Positions 1 to 8,562 of a stretch of DNA of 64,000 nt are shown one piece after another. Below the pieces are notes generated by a model. It was not told where the DNA came from. It searched no databases and saw only the letters and a program-made list of their open reading frames with translations. Source of the stretch: Bradyrhizobium sp. 132. GTDB taxonomy: Bacteria > Pseudomonadota > Alphaproteobacteria > Rhizobiales > Xanthobacteraceae. A program made the translations under genes and the position numbers. The DNA lies in assembly GCF_023074185.1 (NCBI RefSeq), contig NZ_JADPKY010000131.1, positions 52,129 to 116,128 of the forward strand, read 5' to 3'. Numbering within the stretch: position 1 is the stretch's first letter; every line of letters starts with the position of its first letter.

Positions 1-1804
1 TCACGAGGTCGTCCACAGCGCGACGAGCCGCAAGCTCGGCTTCGGCGAGCTCGCAGCCGATGCCGCCAAGGAATCGGTGCCGAGTATCGAAGGCCTCAAG
101 CTGAAGGACCCCAAGGACTTCCGCTATCTCGGCAAGGGCCAGGTCGGCATCGTCGATCTCCACGACATCACCACCGGCAAGGCGCGTTACGGCGCCGACG
201 TGCGGCTGCCTGGCATGAAGTATGCCGTGATCGCGCGCCCGCCGGTAACAGGCGGCAAGCTGGTCTCGTTCGATCCGGACGCGGCGCTGAAGGTCCCCGG
301 CGTCGAGAAGGTGATGCAGGTGCGCGGTTGGCCGTGGCCGTCGAAATTCCAGCCGCTCGGCGGCGTTGCCGTGATCGCGCGCAACACCGGCGCGGCGATC
401 AAGGGCCGCGACGCACTTAAGCTCACCTGGGACGACGGTGCCAACGGCAAATACGACTCCGTCGCCTACCGCAAGGAGCTCGAGGAAGCCTCACGCAAAC
501 CGGGCCTCGTCGTGCGCCAGGAAGGCGACGCCGATGCTGCCCTGAAGGGTGCCGACAAGATCATCGTCGGCGAATATTATCTGCCGCATCTCGCCCATGT
601 CAGCATGGAACCGCCGGTGGCGGTCGCCGACGTCAAGGGCGACAAGGCGGAGATCTGGGCACCGGTGCAGAGCCCGGGCGGCACACGCGAGGACGTCGCC
701 AAGACGCTCGGCATCCCCGAGGGCAATGTCACGGTCAACGTCACCCTGCTCGGCGGCGGTTTCGGCCGCAAGTCGAAATGCGACTTTGCGCTCGAGGCCG
801 CGCTGCTGTCGAAGGAGCTCGGCGCGCCCGTGAAGGTGCAATGGACGCGCGAGGACGACGTCCGCCACGACTTCCTGCACACGGTCTCCGTGGAACGGAT
901 CGAAGCGGGCCTCGACAAGAGCGGCAAGGTGATCGCCTGGCGCCACCGCAGCGTGGCTCCCAGCATCGCCTCGACCTTCGCCGCCGGTGCAAATCACGAG
1001 GCGCCCTTCGAGCTCGGCATGGGCCTCGTCGACATGCCGTTCGAGATCGCCAACATCTCTTGCGAGAACCCGGAAGCCGCGGCGTTCACCCGCATCGGCT
1101 GGTTCCGCTCGGTCTCGAACATCCCGCGCGCCTTCGCGGTACAGTCGATGGTCGGCGAGATCGCGCATGCGACCGGCCGCGACCAGAAGGAGACGCTGCT
1201 GGCGCTGATCGGCAGCCCGCGCATCGTCAAGCCGGCCGTGAAGGACATGTGGAACTACGGCGAGCCCTTCGACAGCTATCCGATCGACACCGCGCGCCTG
1301 CGCAAGGTGGTCGAGCTGGTCGCCGAGAAGGGAGAATGGGGCCGCGCGGTCGCCAAGGGCCATGGCCTCGGCATCGCCGTGCACCGCAGCTTCGTCAGCT
1401 ATATCGCGACCATCGTCGAGGTCGCCGTCGACGACAAGGGCAAGCTGACGGTGCCGCGGGTCGACACCGCGATCGATTGCGGCACCTATGTCAACCCCGA
1501 GCGCATCGCCTCGCAGATCGAGGGCGCGGCGATCATGGGGCTGAGCCTCGCCAAATACGGCGAGATCAGCTTCAAGGACGGCAAGGTGGAGCAAAAGAAC
1601 TTTGACGACTTCCAGGTCCTCAGGATGGATGAATCCCCGCTGGTGACCAACGTCTACATCGTGCCGCCCGGACCCGACACGCCACCGAGCGGAGTCGGCG
1701 AGCCCGGCGTCCCGCCGTTCGCGCCGGCGCTGATGAATGCCATCTTCGCCGCGACCGGAAAGCGCATCCGCAACCTTCCGCTCGGCAAGCAATTGGAGGC
1801 GTGA
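1..1804 (+). CDS. Molybdopterin-binding subunit of an aldehyde/isoquinoline oxidoreductase-type hydroxylase (IorB-like), 5' partial
   Basis: The reading frame is open from base 2 and ends at TGA 1802-1804, so the N-terminal part lies outside the window; the GTG at 77 is internal, not a start. About 600 residues are visible. The protein belongs to the xanthine dehydrogenase/aldehyde oxidase large-subunit family, isoquinoline 1-oxidoreductase beta type: Gly-rich LGGGFGRK segment for the Mo-pterin, and the GVGEPGVPP motif near the C-terminus carrying the catalytic Glu of the family. These enzymes hydroxylate N-heterocycles or aldehydes in the periplasm and normally pair with a small 2Fe-2S subunit (IorA) and a cytochrome c; any such genes must lie upstream. 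Family call firm, substrate unknown. Confidence 0.9.
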   Translation, partial: HEVVHSATSRKLGFGELAADAAKESVPSIEGLKLKDPKDFRYLGKGQVGIVDLHDITTGKARYGADVRLPGMKYAVIARPPVTGGKLVSFDPDAALKVPGVEKVMQVRGWPWPSKFQPLGGVAVIARNTGAAIKGRDALKLTWDDGANGKYDSVAYRKELEEASRKPGLVVRQEGDADAALKGADKIIVGEYYLPHLAHVSMEPPVAVADVKGDKAEIWAPVQSPGGTREDVAKTLGIPEGNVTVNVTLLGGGFGRKSKCDFALEAALLSKELGAPVKVQWTREDDVRHDFLHTVSVERIEAGLDKSGKVIAWRHRSVAPSIASTFAAGANHEAPFELGMGLVDMPFEIANISCENPEAAAFTRIGWFRSVSNIPRAFAVQSMVGEIAHATGRDQKETLLALIGSPRIVKPAVKDMWNYGEPFDSYPIDTARLRKVVELVAEKGEWGRAVAKGHGLGIAVHRSFVSYIATIVEVAVDDKGKLTVPRVDTAIDCGTYVNPERIASQIEGAAIMGLSLAKYGEISFKDGKVEQKNFDDFQVLRMDESPLVTNVYIVPPGPDTPPSGVGEPGVPPFAPALMNAIFAATGKRIRNLPLGKQLEA

Positions 1805-1807
1805 GAG

Positions 1808-1890
1808 CTTGGTCCGGAAAAGTGGACACCGGTTTTCCGAACAGACCATGCTCAATCAGGAAAGGGCGCGATAGAAGTCTATCGCGCTCG
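1808..1890. repeat. Dispersed intergenic palindromic element
   Basis: Two small inverted repeats follow the IorB stop: CGGAAAA...TTTTCCG around a GTGGACACC core, then GCGCGATAGA (1866-1875) facing TCTATCGCGC (1878-1887). From memory, sequences with the core AAAGTGGACACCGGTTTTCC are very common between genes in Bradyrhizobium and relatives. It may also act as a transcript end for the gene upstream. Confidence 0.65.
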
Positions 1891-1942
1891 GGAACACAAA
1901 GCGGCTTCGCGCCGTTTCCATCGATCTGACAGGAGCAGATCG

Positions 1943-2200
1943 ATGACCCAAATTTCAAAGGCGCTCGCAGTTTCGCTGTCGAGCGCCTTTCTTTTGACGA
2001 CCACAGGCGTGTTCGCCCAGAACAACACGGCGCCGCCAACCACGGCCACGCGCCCCAGCACGCCGGACCAGAACTCCCTGCCCAACGCCAATGCCCCGCC
2101 GCCCTCGACCACCCAGACCACCGGGCAGCACAATCCGGATCCCAAGGTTCAGGAAATGAACCGGAAGGAAAAGGGCAAGGTAGAGCGCGAGGGGAAGTAG
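1943..2200 (+). CDS. Small secreted protein, Pro/Thr/Asn-rich, unknown function
   Basis: An 85-residue protein with a clear Sec signal (hydrophobic AVSLSSAFLLTTTG, cleavage after VFAQ or VFA). The mature part is low-complexity Pro/Thr/Asn followed by a charged Lys/Glu tail. An AGGAG ribosome-binding site lies 8-9 bases before ATG 1943. Small exported proteins of this make-up are frequent in Bradyrhizobium; no function is known to me. It converges on the PQQ dehydrogenase gene. Confidence 0.7.
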   Translation: MTQISKALAVSLSSAFLLTTTGVFAQNNTAPPTTATRPSTPDQNSLPNANAPPPSTTQTTGQHNPDPKVQEMNRKEKGKVEREGK

Positions 2201-2225
2201 CGATCTGGCGTCGCGTGCGACCGCA

Positions 2226-2268
2226 TCGTCATGGCCGGGCTTGTCCAGGCTTGTCCCGGCCATGACGA
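2226..2268. repeat. Perfect 14-bp inverted repeat (dispersed palindrome)
   Basis: TCGTCATGGCCGGG at 2226-2239 faces its exact complement at 2255-2268 across a 15-base loop. This type of palindrome built on CATGGCCGGG is, from memory, a common intergenic repeat in Bradyrhizobium. Confidence 0.6.
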
Positions 2269-2305
2269 CTTCGTGGCGCGGGCAGCAATCCCATCCCGTC
2301 ACGCA

Positions 2306-2337
2306 AAATGCGGCGGACGTTGCCGTCCGCCGCATTT
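2306..2337. terminator. Bidirectional hairpin between convergent genes
   Basis: A perfect 14-bp stem (AAATGCGGCGGACG, 2306-2319) with a TTGC loop and complementary arm 2324-2337. It sits between the ends of the small secreted gene (2200) and the PQQ dehydrogenase (2378), with short A and T tracts on either side, so it can end transcripts from both sides. Confidence 0.65.
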
Positions 2338-2377
2338 GCCCCCTGACACTCCGCTTCTTTCGATCCGCCAGCGGAGC

Positions 2378-4105
2378 TTACTTCTTCAGCGCGAACACCC
2401 AGATGACGCCGCCCTGCGGTACGTTGGCTTCGATACCGATATTGTTGGTCACAAGTGCATCCTGGATGCGCTGCGCATCCACGCCCCATCCCGACTGGAT
2501 CGCGATGTATTGCGTGCCGTCGATCTCATAGGACACCGGCATGCCCATGATGCCGGAGTTGGTCTTCTGCTCCCACAGCAGCTCGCCACTCTTGGCGTTG
2601 AAGGCGCGGAAGTTGCGGTCGTTGGTGCCGCCCACGAAAACGAGGTCGCCTGCGGTCGCCGTCACCGATCCGAACAGCTGCGACTTGGGGAAGTTGTGTT
2701 GCCACATCTTCTTGCCCGTAACGGGATCCCAAGCCTGGAGCTCGCCGAAATGATCGGCGCCAGGCTTCGTCTTCAGGCCGATGTCCTCCGGCTTGGTGCC
2801 GAGCCAGAGTTCGCCGGGCTTGAGCGGAACCTTCTCGCCGGTGAACCCGCCACAGAAATTCTCGTTGGCGGGCACGTAGACGAGGCCGGTCTTCTGGCTG
2901 TAGGCCGCCGACGGCCAATCCTTGCCGCCCCACAGCGACGGACAGAACTCCACGCGCTTGCCGACCATCGGCTTGTGCGCGGGATCGAGGATCGGCCTGC
3001 CGCTCTCGGCATCGATGCCCTTCCAGACGTCGGTGGAGACGAACGGCCAGCCGGCGATGTAGTTGATCTTGGTCGGCGTGCGCTCGAGTATCCAGAAGAT
3101 CGCATCGCGTCCCGGATGGACCAGGCTCTTGATGGTGCGGCCGTCGCGTTGCAGGTCGATCAACATCGGCGCTTCGACCTCGTCCCAATCCCAGGAATCG
3201 TTCTGGTGATACTGGTGATAGGTTTTGATCTTGCCGGTGTTCGGATCGAGCGCGAGCACCGACGAGGTATAGAGATTGTCGCCGGGATGCATCTCGCCGG
3301 GCCACGGCGCGGCGTTGCCGACGCCCCAATAGATCGTCTTGGTGTCCTTGTCGTAATTGCCGGTCATCCAGGCCGAGCCGCCGCCGTTCTTCCAGTCCTC
3401 GCCCTGCCAGGTGTCGTGGCCGGGCTCGCCTTCGCCGGGAATGGTATAGGTCCGCCACAGCTCCTTGCCGTCCTTGGCATCATAGGCGGCGACATAGCCG
3501 CGCACGCCGAACTCGCCGCCGGAGCCGCCGACGATGACCTTGCCGTCGACGATCAGCGGCATCAGGGTCATGTACTGGCCCTTCTTGTAGTCCTGCACCT
3601 TGGTGTCCCACACCACCTTGCCGGTCTTGGCATCGAGCGCGACGACATGGTCGTCGGTGGTGGCGAGATAGAGCTTGTCCTCCCAGAGGCCGACGCCGCG
3701 GCTGGTCGGATGCAACTGGAACAGATCGTCGGGGAGCTGCCGCTTGTAGCGCCAATATTCGTCGCCGGTCTTGGCGTTCAGCGCGATCACCTGCCCCATC
3801 GGGGTCGCCACGAACATCACGCCGTTGTTGACGATCGGCGGCGCCTCGTGGCCTTCGACGACGCCGGTCGCGAAGGTCCAGACCGGGGTGAGGTTCTTCA
3901 CATTCGAGGTGTTGATCTGGTCGAGCGGGCTGTAGCCCTGCCCGTCATAAGTCCGCCGGTAGAGCATCCAGTTGGCGGGCTCCGGGTTTTCCAATCGCTG
4001 CGCGGTGACCGGCGCGTAGTTCTCGACCGGGCCTGATACGGCGGCGGTCGAGGCAAGACACGTGAAGGCGACGAAGCCGGACAGTAACCATTGCTTCCTG
4101 GTCAT
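2378..4105 (-). CDS. PQQ-dependent alcohol dehydrogenase, methanol/ethanol type, with lanthanide-type metal site
   Basis: A 575-residue periplasmic quinoprotein with an N-terminal signal peptide (about residues 1-25) and a beta-propeller of repeated W-containing blades. Family metal and active-site residues are visible: Glu198 in GGEFG, Asn264 in GVGNAAPW, catalytic Asp306 and, two residues on, Asp308 in SWDWDE. The second Asp is the mark of lanthanide-using enzymes (XoxF, ExaF, PedH). The vicinal Cys-Cys disulfide of MxaF/ExaA is absent; the aligned stretch reads HPTSRG (132-137). An AGGGGA site precedes ATG 4105. The gene upstream on the same strand encodes a Rieske protein; no cytochrome cL gene is in view. 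Family certain; metal use is inferred. Confidence 0.93.
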   Translation of the reverse strand: MTRKQWLLSGFVAFTCLASTAAVSGPVENYAPVTAQRLENPEPANWMLYRRTYDGQGYSPLDQINTSNVKNLTPVWTFATGVVEGHEAPPIVNNGVMFVATPMGQVIALNAKTGDEYWRYKRQLPDDLFQLHPTSRGVGLWEDKLYLATTDDHVVALDAKTGKVVWDTKVQDYKKGQYMTLMPLIVDGKVIVGGSGGEFGVRGYVAAYDAKDGKELWRTYTIPGEGEPGHDTWQGEDWKNGGGSAWMTGNYDKDTKTIYWGVGNAAPWPGEMHPGDNLYTSSVLALDPNTGKIKTYHQYHQNDSWDWDEVEAPMLIDLQRDGRTIKSLVHPGRDAIFWILERTPTKINYIAGWPFVSTDVWKGIDAESGRPILDPAHKPMVGKRVEFCPSLWGGKDWPSAAYSQKTGLVYVPANENFCGGFTGEKVPLKPGELWLGTKPEDIGLKTKPGADHFGELQAWDPVTGKKMWQHNFPKSQLFGSVTATAGDLVFVGGTNDRNFRAFNAKSGELLWEQKTNSGIMGMPVSYEIDGTQYIAIQSGWGVDAQRIQDALVTNNIGIEANVPQGGVIWVFALKK

Positions 4106-4127
4106 GGACGTTCCCCTTTTTCATCCG

Positions 4128-4166
4128 TTTGAATTCTTATTTTGAATTGTTGTTTTGAATTCTTGT
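4128..4166. promoter_or_regulatory. Three tandem 13-bp repeats upstream of the PQQ dehydrogenase
   Basis: TTTGAATTCTTAT (4128-4140), TTTGAATTGTTGT (4141-4153) and TTTGAATTCTTGT (4154-4166) abut without spacers, 23-61 bases before the dehydrogenase start. They are strongly AT-rich in an otherwise GC-rich sequence. Direct repeats in this position suggest binding sites for an activator or response regulator; which one is unknown. Confidence 0.6.
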
Positions 4167-4235
4167 CGTTCGTCCCGTCGTCCGCCCATCGGCGGATGCG
4201 GCCTCTCGTGACGCGGGTACGACCCGCACCGTCCA

Positions 4236-4889
4236 TCATCCTGGCTGCACGCCACCTACCTTTCCCATGAAGTTCCCGGCTACGCTGAGCGAACCGTCAG
4301 CGAGCGCCAGCGGCAGCGCCGCGAGCCGTCGCGGCGCTGGCCCGAACACGACTTGCGCGCCCGCGCGAGGATCGTATTCGGAGTTGTGGCACATGCACTT
4401 GAACACCTCCTTGTCGCCGACATCGCTCTTCACCCAGGCAGTGACGGGACAGCCGGCATGCGAGCAGATTGCCGAATAGGCGATGATGCCGTCGACGGCG
4501 CGTGCTTTCGTCTGCTCGTCGAGCTCGGCGGGATCGAGCCGGATGATCAGGATCTCGTTGAGGCGCGAAGCGCTGCGCACGACCGACGTCTTTGGGTCTT
4601 TCGGCCAGGCTTGCACCGGCGGTCCGCCGACCGACAGATCGGCCGCGGTAATGAGCTTCCCTTCCCGATCGCCTTCCGAGAAGACGAGCACATCACCCTT
4701 CTGCGGCCGCTCATCCGAGCCGGGCGGATCCTCTCCTGCTTGCACCTGCGAGGCACAGCCAAGGCAAGCAGTGGTGGCGAGCGCACCGAGCAAAAGCGTT
4801 CGCCGCGTCTGCTCGATGCCGGCGTCGACGTCAGGCTCCGCGACATTCTCGGAGGATGAGGAATGGGTGATGAACGATGCGCTGGACAT
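4236..4889 (-). CDS. TAT-exported Rieske 2Fe-2S protein
   Basis: A 217-residue protein with a twin-arginine signal (TRRTLLLGALATTACLG, about residues 28-44) and a C-terminal Rieske domain. Both cluster-binding boxes are present: CSHAGC (Cys and His ligands plus a disulfide Cys) and CMCH. It is too small and lacks the partner genes for a bc1 complex ISP. It lies directly upstream of, and co-directional with, the PQQ dehydrogenase, which suggests a periplasmic electron-transfer partner. No strong ribosome-binding site is seen before ATG 4889. Confidence 0.87.
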   Translation of the reverse strand: MSSASFITHSSSSENVAEPDVDAGIEQTRRTLLLGALATTACLGCASQVQAGEDPPGSDERPQKGDVLVFSEGDREGKLITAADLSVGGPPVQAWPKDPKTSVVRSASRLNEILIIRLDPAELDEQTKARAVDGIIAYSAICSHAGCPVTAWVKSDVGDKEVFKCMCHNSEYDPRAGAQVVFGPAPRRLAALPLALADGSLSVAGNFMGKVGGVQPG

Positions 4890-5145
4890 GCAATTAGGAG
4901 GCGCTGGAACTCTGCCGAAAACAAGGCGAAGGATTGGCGCCGCAATGCATCAATATGGCTTTGCTCGCTTTGATTGAGCAAGAATGAACGCAATCGAACG
5001 GTTTTCGCAATTTCAACGTCACATCACGCGCTTCGCATGATGATTTTGCAGACCAGCCCGATGATATCGGAATTGGTGCGCCGCCCTACCCGTTACGCAA
5101 AGGCGAAACAAAGTCGCTGTATGTCTGCAGGCAGACCGATCGTCC

Positions 5146-5610
5146 TTAGGACCTGAGCACGTGACGCGGCGCGGCAATCCGACCCGCCAAGGTGGCCGAC
5201 GCCATCTCAAAGCTGTCGGCGATGCGGCGCGCCTTGTCGATGAACAGCGCGGCCGCCGCGGGCGGACAGACTTCGTGCGCGGTCGGTTCGAACAAATCCA
5301 GCCAGCGGTCGAAATGATCGCCGGCCAGGCTCAGCGGCATATGCGCCCGCATCGGGGAGCCGTGGTAGCGGCCACTCATCAGAACGACCGATGACCAGAA
5401 GTCCCTGAGATTGGCGAGATGCTCGTCCCAATTCCGCACCCTCGCGAACACGGGGCCCAGCAGTGCATCCTCGCGCACGCGTCCGTAGAAGCGGGTGACG
5501 AGTTCGCCGATCATCTCTTCGGTGATCCCCGTGCGCTTGATCGCGTCCTGGGTCAGCAGGTTCCGCCGCTCGGCCGCAGCCTCGCGCTCGGCCTTCAATC
5601 GATCCGACAT
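5146..5610 (-). CDS. Group III truncated haemoglobin
   Basis: A 154-residue protein. Residues about 22-140 match the two-over-two truncated globin fold, group III type: FYGRVREDALLGPVF in helix B, NWDEHLANLRDFW in the C-E region, and a candidate proximal His in DHFDRW (about residue 99). The start ATG 5610 has AAAGGA just upstream; the frame stays open further up, but only this start has a good site. Such globins bind O2 or NO; the role here is unknown. Same direction as the Rieske and PQQ genes, with a gap of about 255 bases. Confidence 0.85.
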   Translation of the reverse strand: MSDRLKAEREAAAERRNLLTQDAIKRTGITEEMIGELVTRFYGRVREDALLGPVFARVRNWDEHLANLRDFWSSVVLMSGRYHGSPMRAHMPLSLAGDHFDRWLDLFEPTAHEVCPPAAAALFIDKARRIADSFEMASATLAGRIAAPRHVLRS

Positions 5611-5747
5611 GTCCTTTGTTATCCGTTCCGTTGTTCCCGCAGGCCGCCCGTTCGACATTGTGAGCTCAATTGCGCGCGGCGTCTTTGTCGCAGCGCAAAT
5701 TGCGGGGTCTGGCGGCGAGTACCAATTGCCCGCCGCCTGCGCCATTG

Positions 5748-6599
5748 TCAGGCGCTGTAGGTGTAAAAGCCCTGTCCGGTCTTGCGGCCGAGATGGCCGG
5801 CATCGACCATTTCCTTGAGCAAGGGGGCCGGACGGTATTTGGGGTCGTTGTAGCCTTTGTAAAAGACCTCCATCACCGACAACATGGTGTCGAGCCCGAC
5901 GAGATCGGCGAGCGCCAGCGGCCCGATCGGGTGGTTGCAGCCGAGCTTCATCCCGGCATCGATCTCTTCCGCCGTCGCAATCCCTTCCTGGAGCGCGAAG
6001 ATCGCTTCGTTGATCATCGGGCACAGGATGCGGTTGACGGCGAAGCCGGGGCTGTTCTTGGCGGTGATCGCCACCTTGCCGATGCGCTTGGCGAAATCGA
6101 GCGCTTTGGCGTGGGTGTCGTCGGAGGTCTGCAAGCCGCGGATGAGCTCCAGCAGCGCCATTACCGGTACCGGATTGAAGAAGTGCATGCCAATGAAACG
6201 GTCGGGGCGGTCGGTCGCCGCGGCGAGCTTCGTGATCGAGATCGAGGAGGTGTTGGTCGCGAGCAGCGTGCGCGGCGACAGCGTCGCGCAGAGGTCCTTC
6301 AGGATCTTGACCTTGAGCTCCTCGTTCTCGGTCGCGGCCTCGATGACGAGGTCGCAATCGATGAGCTTCGCGCGGTCGGTGGTGCCGGTGATGCGCTTGA
6401 GCGTCGCGTCGCGATCGCCCGCCGACATCTTCTCCTTCTTGACCAGCCGCTCGAGGCTGCCGCCGACGGTCGAAATCCCGCGGTTCACCGCCGCATCGGA
6501 AATATCGACCATCACGACCGAAAGCCCGGCCGCGGCACAAATCTGCGCGATGCCGTTCCCCATGGTCCCTGCCCCGATAATTCCGACGGTTTGGATCAT
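5748..6599 (-). CDS. 3-hydroxybutyryl/3-hydroxyacyl-CoA dehydrogenase
   Basis: A 283-residue NAD-dependent dehydrogenase, the usual length of the PaaH/FadB2 family. The Rossmann motif GAGTMG is at residues 9-14, the catalytic His139 lies in MHFFNPVP, Ser118 in TNTSS, and the C-terminal GRKTGQGFY signature is present. It oxidises (S)-3-hydroxyacyl-CoA to the 3-keto form in beta-oxidation, PHB or aromatic-acid degradation. ATG 6599 is chosen over an upstream in-frame ATG at 6641 because family members begin with the IQTVGIIG strand and GAGG lies 7 bases before it. Confidence 0.92.
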   Translation of the reverse strand: MIQTVGIIGAGTMGNGIAQICAAAGLSVVMVDISDAAVNRGISTVGGSLERLVKKEKMSAGDRDATLKRITGTTDRAKLIDCDLVIEAATENEELKVKILKDLCATLSPRTLLATNTSSISITKLAAATDRPDRFIGMHFFNPVPVMALLELIRGLQTSDDTHAKALDFAKRIGKVAITAKNSPGFAVNRILCPMINEAIFALQEGIATAEEIDAGMKLGCNHPIGPLALADLVGLDTMLSVMEVFYKGYNDPKYRPAPLLKEMVDAGHLGRKTGQGFYTYSA

Positions 6600-6860
6600 T
6601 GCCTCAAATCCTTCATCCTTACGGACGTGCCATACCGGCACCGCCCCATTGTTCCTGAATCAGGGTCTAGCACCGCCACCGGGCGGGTGCGACCTGATCC
6701 TGCCCTTCCTTAAAGCATCCAACGCGGGAATAAAGCCGCCATTCGGCCGCGAAACAGCATGATTCGGCGCCTCCTGGCCTGTTAGGCCCGAGCTATCTGC
6801 GGCTTCCTCCCCCAAGAGCGCCGAGGGTCCGGGAGGACCGTGCCCGAGGCGGGGAGCGCC

Positions 6861-8339
6861 TCAATCGAGACGAAGCACCTTGCCCGGATTCATGATGTTC
6901 TTGGGATCGAGCGCCCGCTTGATCATGCGCATGATGTCGAGCTCGGTCCGGGAACGATAGTACTGGAGCTCGTCGAGCTTCTCGATGCCGATGCCATGTT
7001 CCGCCGAGATCGAGCCGCCCATGGAGGTGACGAGGTCGTTGACGGCCCGTGAGATCGCCGCGGAATACTGCTTGAGCGTAGCGCGGTCCATGCCCTTCGG
7101 ACCCATGAAGGAGAAGTGCAAATTGCCGTCACCGATGTGGCCGAGCGGGTAGGGGCGGATCGTCGGCAGGATTGCGCGTACGGCCTCGAGACCGCTGTCG
7201 ATGAACTCTGGAATCCTGGAGATGGCGACCGACACGTCGTAGCTCAAGCCCGGCCCTTCGGTACGAGATGCCTCGGCCACGCTCTCGCGAATGCGCCACA
7301 TGTTGCGCGACTGCGTTTCGGTTTGCGCGATCACCGCATCCAGCACCCGGCCCGCCTCGAGCTGGTCGGCCAAAAACTGCTCCATCTTGTCCGACATGCC
7401 CGTGCCGCCGTCTTGCCGGGGCCGGGCCGACGACCATTCGAGAAGGAGATACCACTCGGTCTCCGCCTTGAGAGGATCCTGGGTCCCGGGAACGTGGCGC
7501 AGCACCATGTCGGTGCACGCTCGGCTGATGAGTTCGCAGGAGCCGACATTGTCATCGGAAGCGGCATGCGCCTCCGACAGGAGGTCGATGGCTGCCTTGG
7601 CATCGCGGATCGCAAGCCATGCCGTGCACACGTCTTTCGGCGCCGGCCAAAGCTTCAGCACCGCCTTGGTGATGATACCGAGTGTCCCTTCGGCGCCCAT
7701 GAACAGGTGCTTGAGGTCATAGCCGGTGTTGTCCTTCTTGAGTGCGCGCAGGCCGTCCCAGACATCGCCGTCAGCCAGCACGACCTCGAGACCCAACACC
7801 AGATTTCGCGCATTGCCATAACGCAGCACCTGCACGCCGCCGGCATTGGTGGACAGATTGCCCCCGATCATGCACGAGCCCTGAGCACCCAGGCTGAGCG
7901 GAAAGAGGCGGTCGTGGCGCGCGGCCGTGTCCTGAAGCGTCTGGAGGATGCAGCCCGCCTCCACGGTCATGGCGTAGCCGACGGGGTCGACATTCAGCAC
8001 CCGGTTCATGCGACCGAGCGACAGCACGATGCCGCGGTGCATAGGCCATGGCGTGGCACCGCCCATCAGGCCGGTGTTGCCACCCTGCGGCACGATGGCA
8101 ATGCCGTTGTCGTAGCAGAGCTTGACGACAGCGGAGACTTCCGCAGTGCTGGCCGGACGCACGACCGCCGCGGCCTGTCCCGCCAGTTCGCCGCGCCAGT
8201 CGGTCACGAAGGGCTGCTTGTCTTGCTCGTCCAGGATCAGGCCTTTGCCGCCCACGATTGCCCGCAAGCGGTCGAGAATAGCTGACGTCACGGGCGCGGT
8301 CGGAATCGAGGGAGCGGTGGGAAGGGCTGCACCCGGCAT
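6861..8339 (-). CDS. FAD-binding oxidase of the GlcD / D-2-hydroxyglutarate dehydrogenase family
   Basis: A 492-residue protein with the PCMH-type FAD domain (PQGGNTGLMGGATP for FAD pyrophosphate, NLSTNAGG) and the FAD-oxidase C-terminal domain (HIGDGNLHFSF, GGSISAEHGIG, MNPGK). Members oxidise D-2-hydroxyacids (D-lactate, D-2-hydroxyglutarate, glycolate) and pass electrons to quinone or an electron-transfer flavoprotein. Start ATG 8339 has GAGG 6-9 bases upstream; the open frame before it is not protein-like. Exact substrate not decided by sequence. Confidence 0.88.
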   Translation of the reverse strand: MPGAALPTAPSIPTAPVTSAILDRLRAIVGGKGLILDEQDKQPFVTDWRGELAGQAAAVVRPASTAEVSAVVKLCYDNGIAIVPQGGNTGLMGGATPWPMHRGIVLSLGRMNRVLNVDPVGYAMTVEAGCILQTLQDTAARHDRLFPLSLGAQGSCMIGGNLSTNAGGVQVLRYGNARNLVLGLEVVLADGDVWDGLRALKKDNTGYDLKHLFMGAEGTLGIITKAVLKLWPAPKDVCTAWLAIRDAKAAIDLLSEAHAASDDNVGSCELISRACTDMVLRHVPGTQDPLKAETEWYLLLEWSSARPRQDGGTGMSDKMEQFLADQLEAGRVLDAVIAQTETQSRNMWRIRESVAEASRTEGPGLSYDVSVAISRIPEFIDSGLEAVRAILPTIRPYPLGHIGDGNLHFSFMGPKGMDRATLKQYSAAISRAVNDLVTSMGGSISAEHGIGIEKLDELQYYRSRTELDIMRMIKRALDPKNIMNPGKVLRLD

Positions 8340-8562
8340 GTGTTCCTCTCTTTGCGGCTGTTCTGCGCCTTGGGCGCACCGGCCTTCGTTCTTGTTTTCT
8401 GTTCTGGGCGGTTTCGCGATGACCCTAGCACAGGGGTCGCGCGGGCGGGAACGCCTCCGGCCGTGAGGCTGGTGCGGATTGCCTGGAACGCCGAATGCAA
8501 GCGCACTTCCGCGGAGGTCCCGCATACCCTACTGTGCCGCGATCAAATTCGGATTGGAGATC

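Noticed and set aside
2231..4036. Long plus-strand open frame opposite the PQQ dehydrogenase
   Set aside because: It mirrors a certain gene; its product is Asp/Arg/His/Leu-rich with no domain, as expected from the antisense of GC-rich codons. The same applies to 491-1855 minus, 16117-18243 plus, 18020-19318 plus, 19684-20652 plus, 45075-46169 plus and similar frames.
4128..4166. CRISPR-like array
   Set aside because: The 13-bp units abut directly, without spacers, and there are only three; they are tandem repeats, not CRISPR. No CRISPR array or cas gene was seen in the window.
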